Shown in pieces: positions 50,533 to 57,428 of a stretch of DNA of 64,000 nucleotides (position 1 is the stretch's first letter; every line of letters starts with the position of its first letter). The translations under genes and the position numbers were made by a program. Location of the stretch: contig CAZFYZ010000005.1 in the NCBI GenBank assembly GCA_964523735.1, forward strand, positions 1 through 64,000, in the 5' to 3' direction. The stretch is from CAZFYZ01 sp964523735 (GTDB taxonomy: Bacteria > Armatimonadota > UBA5829). Below the pieces are notes generated by a model. The model did not search any database. It was not told the DNA's origin and was given only the letters and a program-made list of their open reading frames with translations.

Positions 50533-51227
50533 TGATCAACCTCACCATCAATGGCGTTCCAGTCTCTGTTGAGGACGGCTCCACACTTCTGGAGGCGGCG
50601 CAGTTTCTTGGTTTCCCCATCCCTACGCTGTGCCATTACGAGGGCCTTACCCCCTACGGCGCTTGCCGGCTGTGCGTAGTCGAGATTGGCGAAGGACCCA
50701 AAGCCAGGCTGGTTTCATCGTGCACATATCCTGCGCAGGAGGGTCTCAAGGTTAGGACCAGTTCGGCGCGGGTCGTCAGAGCACGGAAGATGGTCATCGA
50801 GCTTCTGCTGGCAAGTTGCCCGCAGTCCAAGGAGATCCAGGACCTGGCCTCGTCGCTTGAGGTTCGGCAGCAGCGCTTCAGGCAGGAGCACGAGGACTGC
50901 ATAATGTGCGGGCGATGCGTGCGTATGTGCAAGGAGCAGATGATGGCGAACGCAATCGGTTTTCGTGGGCGTGGAGAGACCCGCACCATCGGAACGCCAT
51001 TCGACATCAGCTCCGACGTGTGTAGGCAGTGCGGCGGATGCATGTATGTCTGCCCCGCGTGTCAACTAAGATGCACCTATGCGGAGCCGGACAAGGCTAT
51101 CTGCGGCGGATGTGCTAACCTCAGCCCGCCGTGCGTTGAGAAAGACCAGTTTGACGACATGATGTGCTACATGAAGCCCTGCGTGGCGTGCGAGATCGTA
51201 AAGGACCCGGAGAGGAGCAAGACGTAA
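50532..51227 (+). CDS. NuoG/HoxU-like ferredoxin subunit
   Basis: 231 residues. [2Fe-2S] plant-type domain: CHYEGLTPYGACRLC ... SSC; then a His-Cys-type region with MVIELLLASCPQSKEIQ; then two [4Fe-4S] sets CIMCGRCVRMC and CRQCGGCMYVCPAC. Matches HoxU and the N-terminus of NuoG, and StnA-like subunits. A last Cys-rich segment (CGGCANLSPPC, CYMKPCVAC) is extra. Wires electrons between the NuoF-type flavin and acceptor proteins. Overlaps the fusion gene by one base. Confidence 0.9.
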   Translation: MINLTINGVPVSVEDGSTLLEAAQFLGFPIPTLCHYEGLTPYGACRLCVVEIGEGPKARLVSSCTYPAQEGLKVRTSSARVVRARKMVIELLLASCPQSKEIQDLASSLEVRQQRFRQEHEDCIMCGRCVRMCKEQMMANAIGFRGRGETRTIGTPFDISSDVCRQCGGCMYVCPACQLRCTYAEPDKAICGGCANLSPPCVEKDQFDDMMCYMKPCVACEIVKDPERSKT

Positions 51228-51228
51228 A

Positions 51229-52818
51229 ATGTCATCGACATACTCAAGAGTGAACGCTTCCGCGGCAACGCTGACCAAGAACAGGACCGAGCATTCCGTG
51301 GTCCCGAGTTCCGGTATGTGCGTTACCTGCGTGGATGGCTGCATAGGCATGTGCGAGATCGGCAAGTCCGCCTACCGCGGGCACGAGGTGATCTATCCGC
51401 AGCCATTTGGAGTCATCACCACCGCTGGAGAAAAGACCTATCCGGTCGACTACTCGCACTTCAACGTCATGGGGACGGCCGTCGGCGCCCACGGAATCGA
51501 GGCCGACAGCGACAAGGCCGTCTTCCCGTCGGTGAACCTGGAAGTCACCATCGGGCACGACGGGGGCCTGAGGTTCAGGCTGCCCTGGATCATCTCCGGT
51601 ATCGGCTCCACAGACGTTGCGAAGAACAACTGGGACGGATTGGCTATCGGCTCGGCGCTGGCCGGCACCGCCCTGACCATCGGCGAGAACGTCGTGGGCA
51701 TGGACCCAGGCTCAGTAATGAAGGACGGCAAGGTCGTCGACACCGAGGACCTCAAGCGCAGGGTGCAGCTTTACAAGAACCATCAGCGCGACGGCTACGG
51801 CGCAATAGTAGTGCAGGCCAACGTTGAGGACACCATGCTCGGCGCGCAGGAGTATGCTATCCAGAAGCTGGGCGTGCAGTGTGTCGAGCTGAAATGGGGT
51901 CAGGGCGCCAAGGACATCGGCGGAGAGGTCAAGATCAAGGAACTAGACAAGGCGCAGCTGTTGCACAGTCGGGGTTATGTCGTCCTGCCCGACCCAACAG
52001 ATCCCCACGTCATCAAGGCGTTCGAACAGGGCGCGTTCAAGGAGTTCGAGAGGCACTCCCGAGTAGGCATGGTGTCCGAGGAGTCGTTTGCAGCGCGGGT
52101 CGATCAGCTGCGAAAGGCCGGTGCAAAGTACGTGTTCCTGAAGACTGGCGCTTACCGCCCTGCCGACTTGGCGAGGGCCTTCGCTTTCAGTTCCAAATAC
52201 GGGATCGACCTGCTGACGATAGACGGAGCCGGCGGCGGGACCGGCATGAGTCCCTGGCGTATGATGAATGAATGGGGCGTGCCACCGGTCTATCTGCACT
52301 CGCTATCTTATCAGTATGCCAAGCGGCTTAGTGACAGCGGCAGACCCGTGCCTCCACTGGCGTTCAACGGCGGGTTCACGTTCGAAGATCAGATAGCCAA
52401 GGGCCTTGCACTGGGAGCGCCTTTCGTGAAGCTGATCGGTATGGCCAGGGCGCCGATCGCGGCCGCCATGGTCGGCAAGACCATAGGCAGAGCAATAGAC
52501 TCAGGCGAGGTGCCGGTCTACGTTTCACGTTTCGGCTACTCCATCGATGAGATATTCGTGACAGCCGCCGACCTTCGCGAGGAGCTGGGCGCCACAGAGT
52601 TCGAGCGGATTCCCACCGGCGCCCTCGGTCTCTACACCTACTATGAGCGGCTTGCACAGGGCCTGCGCCAACTGATGGCCGGCAACCGGAAGTTCTCTCT
52701 GGAACACGTCTCCAGAGACGACATAGCGGCACTCACGCCCGAGGCGGCCAAAGTGAGCGGGATCACATACCTGATGGACGTGGACAAGGAAGAGGTCGAT
52801 CAGATACTCCAGGCTTAG
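51229..52818 (+). CDS. FMN-dependent glutamate-synthase-domain protein (GltB2-like)
   Basis: 529 residues. About 30-50: CVTCVDGCIGMC, a four-Cys cluster motif. The rest is the FMN-binding TIM barrel of glutamate synthase (domain 2): GQGAKDIGGEVKIKEL, DLLTIDGAGGGTGMSPW and AFNGGFTFEDQIAKGLALGA, parallel to the usual loops in GltB. I see neither the glutaminase nor the GXGXG domain, and the C-x5-C-x4-C [3Fe-4S] site of canonical GltB is missing. Last gene of the redox operon. It could be a glutamate synthase using free ammonia or a different FMN reductase. Confidence 0.85.
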   Translation: MSSTYSRVNASAATLTKNRTEHSVVPSSGMCVTCVDGCIGMCEIGKSAYRGHEVIYPQPFGVITTAGEKTYPVDYSHFNVMGTAVGAHGIEADSDKAVFPSVNLEVTIGHDGGLRFRLPWIISGIGSTDVAKNNWDGLAIGSALAGTALTIGENVVGMDPGSVMKDGKVVDTEDLKRRVQLYKNHQRDGYGAIVVQANVEDTMLGAQEYAIQKLGVQCVELKWGQGAKDIGGEVKIKELDKAQLLHSRGYVVLPDPTDPHVIKAFEQGAFKEFERHSRVGMVSEESFAARVDQLRKAGAKYVFLKTGAYRPADLARAFAFSSKYGIDLLTIDGAGGGTGMSPWRMMNEWGVPPVYLHSLSYQYAKRLSDSGRPVPPLAFNGGFTFEDQIAKGLALGAPFVKLIGMARAPIAAAMVGKTIGRAIDSGEVPVYVSRFGYSIDEIFVTAADLREELGATEFERIPTGALGLYTYYERLAQGLRQLMAGNRKFSLEHVSRDDIAALTPEAAKVSGITYLMDVDKEEVDQILQA

Positions 52819-52883
52819 CCTGTCCTGTCAGGGGAGCACTGCAGCTATCCAGCCCAGGCAGGCATGCTTACCCTTCATTAACG

Positions 52884-52892
52884 TGGTAAGAT
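52884..52892 (+). promoter_or_regulatory. Extended -10 box of the endonuclease V gene
   Basis: TGG-TAAGAT (hexamer 52887-52892), 5 nt before the ATG at 52898. No clear -35. Implies a leaderless transcript if used. Confidence 0.45.
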
Positions 52893-52897
52893 GAGGA

Positions 52898-53578
52898 ATG
52901 CTTGAGACGGACTGGGACGTGACCCCCAAGGAAGCCGTGCAGGTTCAGGCTCGGATGCGTAATCGGGCGCGGACCGAGGACGACTTCGGCGACATTCGCT
53001 TGGTGGCCGGCGTCGATGTCGCCATCGGCCGGGGCTGGAAGGAGGGGCGATGCGGCATCGTCGTTCTCTCTTTCCCCGAGCTGGAGATCATTGAGGCGCG
53101 CACGCACGCGGCGCCGGTGCGTTTTCCCTACGTGCCCGGCCTGCTGGCGTTCCGCGAGGTCCCGATCTTTCTCGCGACTTACAAGCTCCTGGAGCACGAG
53201 CCGGACCTGATCATGTTCGATGGCCAGGGTTACGCTCACCCGCGCCGCTTCGGCCTCGCCTGCCACGGAGGAGTTGTCCTGGACAAGCCCTCGATCGGCT
53301 GCGCCAAGAGCCGGCTGATCGGCGACTACTCCGAGCCCGCCCCCGAGGCCGGCAGCACCTCCCCTCTGATCGCCCCAGAGGGCGACCAGATCGGCATCGT
53401 CCTCAGAACCCGCAATGACGTCAAGCCGATGTTCATCTCTCCAGGCCACCGTGTCTCATTCGACTCCGCCGCCCGCCTTGCCCTCGCCTGCACCAGGGGC
53501 CATCGTGTCCCGGAGCCTACCCGCCTCGCCCACATCTTCCTGTCCAGCGGCCTCCCTTCCCTTACCCCTAACTCCTAA
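52898..53578 (+). CDS. nfi: Endonuclease V (deoxyinosine 3' endonuclease)
   Basis: 226 residues. Motifs: LVAGVDVAIGRG (catalytic Asp), FPYVPGLLAFREVP (base-recognition loop), FDGQGYAHPRRFGLA (catalytic Asp/His) and LDKPSIGCAKSRL. It cuts DNA one bond 3' to hypoxanthine, repairing deaminated adenine. The last codons (LPSLTPNS) come from a heptad repeat. Own promoter with nearly no leader. Confidence 0.93.
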   Translation: MLETDWDVTPKEAVQVQARMRNRARTEDDFGDIRLVAGVDVAIGRGWKEGRCGIVVLSFPELEIIEARTHAAPVRFPYVPGLLAFREVPIFLATYKLLEHEPDLIMFDGQGYAHPRRFGLACHGGVVLDKPSIGCAKSRLIGDYSEPAPEAGSTSPLIAPEGDQIGIVLRTRNDVKPMFISPGHRVSFDSAARLALACTRGHRVPEPTRLAHIFLSSGLPSLTPNS

Positions 53579-53593
53579 CCCCCAGCCCCCACA
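53557..53593 (+). repeat. Heptad run overlapping the end of nfi
   Basis: CTTACCC, CTAACTC, CTAACCC, CCAGCCC at 7-nt steps, covering the stop codon of nfi. Extends the protein by a few repeat-derived residues. Confidence 0.55.
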
Positions 53594-53649
53594 ATCTGGT
53601 ATTCCCCACAGCACAACGCCTGCCTCATACACGGCACAACTATACTGTA

Positions 53650-53812
53650 GGCAACTACCGACAATAGCAAACCCCGGGAAACCGGGGGACGCAAAGCCAT
53701 CGGGACTAAGCCGGGAGGTTGCGGGATCGCTGCAGGAGGCGCCTTTGACGCCGTGAGATCGCAGGGTCACCGCCCCGGTATGCCAGCCGGGCTACCGAAG
53801 TAGGAGTTGCTG
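53650..53812 (+). ncRNA. Cyclic di-GMP-I (GEMM) riboswitch aptamer
   Basis: Core pieces in order: AATAGCAAACCCCGG, GAAA tetraloop, CCGGGGGACGCAAAGCCA, ACTAAGCC, and the far strand GGTATGCCAGCCGGGCTACC. These match GEMM-I (GCAAA, GNRA loop, GGGACGCAAAGCC, CTAA, GGTAGC...GGGTTACC). The third stem is long and includes GGCGCCTTTGACGCC. Outer stem GCAACT/AGTTGC. TATACT at 53641-53646 is a possible -10. It precedes a small gene. Confidence 0.9.
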
Positions 53813-53932
53813 TTGACCAGGGACTGACGGCGATTTCAAGTCGTCCAGTTTTGGGCCTCGCTCTTGTGGGGGTCCTGGCTCGCTCGCCGGTCTCTAGTCA
53901 ACTGCAATTCGCTTTGGTAGCTCGGCTTTTTT
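53786..53932 (+). terminator. Riboswitch terminator using the aptamer 3' strand as its left arm
   Basis: GCCGGGCTACCGAAG (53786-53800), part of the aptamer, can pair with CTTTGGTAGCTCGGC (53912-53926), 15 pairs with two G-U, followed by TTTTTT. A nested stem (53814-53902) fills the loop. Aptamer folding would compete with this stem, so c-di-GMP probably switches transcription on. Confidence 0.75.
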
Positions 53933-53955
53933 GCGTGTGTTGAGGAGGCAGCCAG

Positions 53956-54150
53956 ATGTTCATACCGGAAGCGAAGCAGTACCTCGGAAGAAACGTTGCG
54001 GTGACCTATCGCGACAGGCACGGCGACCTGCACACCAAGTCACTGCACGTGCACGATGTCACTTTCGTTCCGATCTACGGCGGCTGTCTCGTAGGCGATA
54101 TCGACGATGTCTGGCTCGATCGGGTGACCAACATCAACACCATCGAATAG
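53956..54150 (+). CDS. 64-residue protein under the c-di-GMP riboswitch
   Basis: From ATG 53956 with GAGGAGG 8 nt upstream. Sequence is beta-rich (NVAVTYRDRHGDLHTKSLHV; TFVPIYGGCLVGDIDDVWLD) and resembles a small SH3/Sm-like barrel, without known catalytic motif. I do not recognise the family. It is the only gene directly behind the riboswitch terminator, so it is a likely c-di-GMP-controlled effector. Confidence 0.7.
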   Translation: MFIPEAKQYLGRNVAVTYRDRHGDLHTKSLHVHDVTFVPIYGGCLVGDIDDVWLDRVTNINTIE

Positions 54151-54302
54151 GGGAAGACGACAGTAGGATAGGGAGGTGGAAGTCTCTGAGGATTTGAGCG
54201 GCAGGCTAGTGAGTTGACGACCTCCAGGCCCGGTCGGGTAGGGATAATCCGGCCGGGCCGCCTGCGTACCTGTGACAGCGGCGGTTCATCGCCGCTTCTC
54301 CG

Positions 54303-54509
54303 CTATGCGGCCTTCCTGCGCCCCTTCGGCCTATGCTGTATGAACTTCAGTTGCTCGCACTCCAGGGCATTGCACAACTCCTGCGGCTGCCAGCCCTTAG
54401 ACAGTACCGGGCAGACCGCGCCGTTTGTGTATGGGCAGTAGAAGCTGTCGCCAAAGCCTTCCGTGGAGTCAGCAGCCTCATCCCATATGTTCAGCCAATC
54501 CGAACTCAT
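54303..54509 (-). CDS. Small hypothetical Cys-containing protein
   Basis: 68 residues from ATG 54509 with GGGAGG upstream. Contains SDWLNIWDEAADSTEGFG, YCPYTNGAVCPVLSKGW, and CNALECEQLKF, i.e. five Cys, and a basic end (HRPKGRRKAA). Possibly metal-binding. Not recognised. Divergent from the next gene; sequence 54155-54302 before it carries only a short GCGGCGGTTCATCGCCGC palindrome. Confidence 0.5.
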   Translation of the reverse strand: MSSDWLNIWDEAADSTEGFGDSFYCPYTNGAVCPVLSKGWQPQELCNALECEQLKFIQHRPKGRRKAA

Positions 54510-54607
54510 CGGGATCCCTCCCACTACTAGTTCCAGCATAAGCATTTTCGGCATAATCCTCACGCGCTTTAGAGTACCGGGCACTGTCGGATGCCAAACC
54601 ACGCTCG

Positions 54608-54616
54608 TGGTATAAT
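54608..54616 (+). promoter_or_regulatory. Extended -10 promoter of the 54642 gene
   Basis: TGG-TATAAT (hexamer 54611-54616), 26 nt before the ATG. Same motif as at 7929. Confidence 0.55.
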
Positions 54617-54641
54617 CGTTCTCGGAGCGGAGACACTGGTA

Positions 54642-56006
54642 ATGGCTGGGAAGCCCAAGAAAAACAAAGCGCGACTGGTGCTGCTATCGAGCGCGGCACT
54701 GGCTGTGCTTGCCAGCTTCGCCATCGCCATCTACGCTGCCTATGGTTTCGTGGCTGGCTCTGAGACAAAGAGAGAGATAGCCAAGCTCAGGGCAAAAGGC
54801 GAGCCGGTGACTGTATCTGAAGTCGCCCCTCCGGTAATCCCCGACGACCGCAACGGCGCCGTCATCTTCGCCCTGGCGTTCAAGCTCCTGCCCACCGGCG
54901 CATCCGGCCCGGACATCCAACTACTCAACGAGTTTGTGGACGAGAAGACGCGTCCCAATCAGTCGGAGCACGAGGTCCGGCGTCTGCTGATGAAGTATGA
55001 CCAAGCCTACAGACTTGCGCTTAAGGCAGTGGACAAGCCTAAGTGCAGGTTTCCTGTCCAGTGGGAAAAGGGTTGGGAGGCCGACACCCCGCACTACAGA
55101 GACCTCCGTAAGCTGGCAACTCTGGTCGCCGCCCGGACGATAGTCAAGACACACCAGGGCGAAGCGGACCAGGCGATCGACTCCATCATCCTGGGAGTGA
55201 AGATAGCCAATTCGATCCAAGATGAGCCTTCCTTGCTTGCTCTTTCGGTAAGGGGAGGGCTGCTGAAGACAGCCCTGGGCCCTCTACACGAGGCGTTGAG
55301 TGCGGGCAGGATCAGCGAGAGCAAGGCAAGTGAGCTGGAGAGCCTGCTCTCCAGGATCGACCTGGTCAAAGATGGAGTCAGTGCCTTACGTGGCGAGCGG
55401 GCGATCTCGATACATACCATGCGGCGCTTTGCCGACCGAGTATCCCGATCGAGGGGCAGGCGGTCCGGCAGGCGGGGCGACCTCGAACGTCAGACACTGG
55501 CTCGATCAGCGGCCTCCAGGCTGGTCAGGACCCTGTTCAGGCGCGACGAAGCCCTCTACATCCGCCGGATGACTGCCTACATGGAACGTGCCGAGCGGCC
55601 TTACCGGGAGATGGCGAGGAGGGGACGTCCGGGGCCGGGCTATGGCCGGCAATCTCCGAGTCAGAGCGTCTTCTCCGCTGTGCTTCTCCCTCCGCTGGGC
55701 TACGTTCTCAGGCAGCGAGAGGACGCGATAGCTCACGTCTCGGCAAGCCGCGTTCTGCTGGCGCTCAGTCTCTACAAGCAGCGCACCGGAACCCATCCAA
55801 GCGCACTCCATAAGATCGGCAGCGCACTTCCCGAGGATCCATTCAGCGGAAAGAGCTTCGTGTACCGCCGCAGTGAGTCGGGACTAATCCTCTACAGCGT
55901 CGGCCCCAACCTCCAGGACGACGGCGGAATCTCCCGAACCGAGGCCCTCGCCAAGCCCAAACCACAACCCTTCGCCAGCGATATAGTTTGGAAGCTCGGG
56001 CGTTAG
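54642..56006 (+). CDS. Hypothetical membrane-anchored protein
   Basis: 454 residues. Basic start and one membrane helix (VLLSSAALAVLASFAIAIYAAYG), then a large extracytoplasmic part. EIAKLRAKGEPVTVSEVAPP and VIPDDRNGAVIFALAFKLL resemble proteins of this type common in Planctomycetes and Armatimonadota (no known function). The centre has a basic Arg-rich segment (VSRSRGRRSGRRGDLERQ) and an Arg/Gly stretch near 340. ATG 54642 is preferred over 54591 since the promoter lies between. Confidence 0.62.
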   Translation: MAGKPKKNKARLVLLSSAALAVLASFAIAIYAAYGFVAGSETKREIAKLRAKGEPVTVSEVAPPVIPDDRNGAVIFALAFKLLPTGASGPDIQLLNEFVDEKTRPNQSEHEVRRLLMKYDQAYRLALKAVDKPKCRFPVQWEKGWEADTPHYRDLRKLATLVAARTIVKTHQGEADQAIDSIILGVKIANSIQDEPSLLALSVRGGLLKTALGPLHEALSAGRISESKASELESLLSRIDLVKDGVSALRGERAISIHTMRRFADRVSRSRGRRSGRRGDLERQTLARSAASRLVRTLFRRDEALYIRRMTAYMERAERPYREMARRGRPGPGYGRQSPSQSVFSAVLLPPLGYVLRQREDAIAHVSASRVLLALSLYKQRTGTHPSALHKIGSALPEDPFSGKSFVYRRSESGLILYSVGPNLQDDGGISRTEALAKPKPQPFASDIVWKLGR

Positions 56007-56069
56007 CCAGCGCGGCCCAAGTGGTTGATCACGGGACCAGTGGGCGAGCGGCGGTAGGGATGGGACAGC

Positions 56070-56291
56070 CTACGCCCTTTCGGAGGAGTGCCGCAGGCGT
56101 ACCACTCGCGCGTCTTCGTCCTGATGGACTGAGACGCGCTTACCATTATAGGGGATAGCGATCCTGTAACCTGCCTGCCGGACACCAGACTCTCGGAGTT
56201 TGGCGAGCATCTTCTTGTGTGTCTCAAGCTCGTCCTGGGATACCTGGGGATTCATCTTCAGGATTTCGGATTGTGAGATCTGGGTTGTCAT
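56070..56291 (-). CDS. 73-residue hypothetical protein paired with the ClpP-like gene
   Basis: From ATG 56291 with AGGAG upstream, the site overlapping the stop of the upstream gene (10 nt gap). MTTQISQSEILKMNPQVSQ, DELETHKKMLAKLRESGVRQ and a basic C-terminus. Not recognised. Co-transcribed with the ClpP-like proteinase; may be a partner. Confidence 0.55.
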   Translation of the reverse strand: MTTQISQSEILKMNPQVSQDELETHKKMLAKLRESGVRQAGYRIAIPYNGKRVSVHQDEDARVVRLRHSSERA

Positions 56292-56301
56292 TGCACGGCT
56301 C

Positions 56302-57198
56302 CTAGATAGATCTGAATGGTGCGTAGTTGCCTGCGGTGTGCAGAACGCCCCTATGCCCAAGTTTCGACATGTAGTCATCCAGCAAGTTGTGGTATTCCTT
56401 AACGACGGCGCAACGAGTCGGCTGCTTGTCAAGGTCATCTATCTCCAGCTTCAGGTCCTGCCGCAGCACTGACATCGAAATCCCGTACCCATGACTATGC
56501 CATCTCTCAGTCCGGTTAAGCTGCCTTGCTATTGTCGTGGCCCTACGCTTGCGCATAGCAGCGGTCACACGAATGCCACGCGTGCGCGTCTTCTTCCAAT
56601 TCTTGAACTTATACTTGACCAACCATTCGGCCAGAAGGGTTACCGACAACTCTCGTGCCTGTTCGTACTTATAAAGCTCAGCTTGGTCAAAGCCTTGGAT
56701 CATGAGCTGCGCTTCCTGAAGAGTCAACGTCCCGTTGTTTGCCTTCTTGAGCAGTCGCTCCCACTGCACAAGGTAGCCCAGTGCAGGAACCCATTGTCCG
56801 TTAGCCGATTCCACCTGTGGGTCGATAGGTCCCAGCCGGGAGTAGTAGTCCATGTGAATCTCGTCACCTGACATGGCGAGTACTGTACCCGCCGAAAACG
56901 CATAGTTCGGTATGACGAAGATCACGGTCTTGTAATAGGCCCTAAGCGTATCAACTATCCTGTGGACTACCTCAATCAGGCCACCGCTCGTTGTCAGCAT
57001 CACTGCCAATCGATCCCGCTTGGAGCTTCGAGCGGCCAGTCCTTCGATCGCGTTTCTTACGATGTCATCGACCCCAAAGTATATCTGCCCACAGAATGCA
57101 AGCGCGTCGGCGTCGAACTCCGTCTCGAGCTTCACAATCCGCGCGTCTAGCTCCTGTTCAATGAACTCGTTGGCATTCTGGGGCAGAACTCTCGACAT
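56302..57198 (-). CDS. Serine dehydrogenase proteinase-like (ClpP-fold) protein
   Basis: 298 residues of the SDH_sah family, related to ClpP/SppA. LAVMLTTSGGLIEVVHRIVD, FVIPNYAFSAGTVLAMSGDE (Ser of SAGT) and YYSRLGPIDPQ are the family signatures; no membrane segment. A longer frame to 57297 contains a perfect promoter, so ATG 57198 with GAGAGAGG upstream is the start. Probable cytoplasmic peptidase of unknown target. Confidence 0.82.
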   Translation of the reverse strand: MSRVLPQNANEFIEQELDARIVKLETEFDADALAFCGQIYFGVDDIVRNAIEGLAARSSKRDRLAVMLTTSGGLIEVVHRIVDTLRAYYKTVIFVIPNYAFSAGTVLAMSGDEIHMDYYSRLGPIDPQVESANGQWVPALGYLVQWERLLKKANNGTLTLQEAQLMIQGFDQAELYKYEQARELSVTLLAEWLVKYKFKNWKKTRTRGIRVTAAMRKRRATTIARQLNRTERWHSHGYGISMSVLRQDLKLEIDDLDKQPTRCAVVKEYHNLLDDYMSKLGHRGVLHTAGNYAPFRSI

Positions 57199-57269
57199 GT
57201 TAGCTATGCCTCTCTCCAGTGCGAGCGCGACATCCTTGTTCTGACCAAGGCGCTCTGCTTGACACCTGT

Positions 57270-57297
57270 AGTATACCACGTTCAAATCACGCGTCAA
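57270..57297 (-). promoter_or_regulatory. Sigma-70-type promoter of the ClpP-like gene
   Basis: Minus strand: TTGACG (57292-57297), 16-nt spacer, TATACT (57270-57275), with TGG before the -10. Confidence 0.75.
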
Positions 57298-57367
57298 CCC
57301 GCTCGAGTAGGTGTATCTTGGGCAACCGCCTGATCCGCCCGTCTGCCGCCGGGGTCTAACCCCCTAT

Positions 57368-57397
57368 TTGACCCTCCTTCACGCCTCAAGATATAAT
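57368..57397 (+). promoter_or_regulatory. Sigma-70-type promoter of hisG
   Basis: TTGACC (57368-57373), 18-nt spacer, TATAAT (57392-57397). The ATG at 57396 overlaps the -10, so translation must begin further on. Confidence 0.75.
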
Positions 57398-57428
57398 GTT
57401 GAGGCTAAGAAAGGACGAGGTAAAGGAC

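Noticed and set aside
57199..57297. N-terminal extension of the ClpP-like protein
   Set aside because: Contains a near-consensus promoter (TTGACG-N16-TATACT) pointing into the gene, so it cannot be translated from that promoter.
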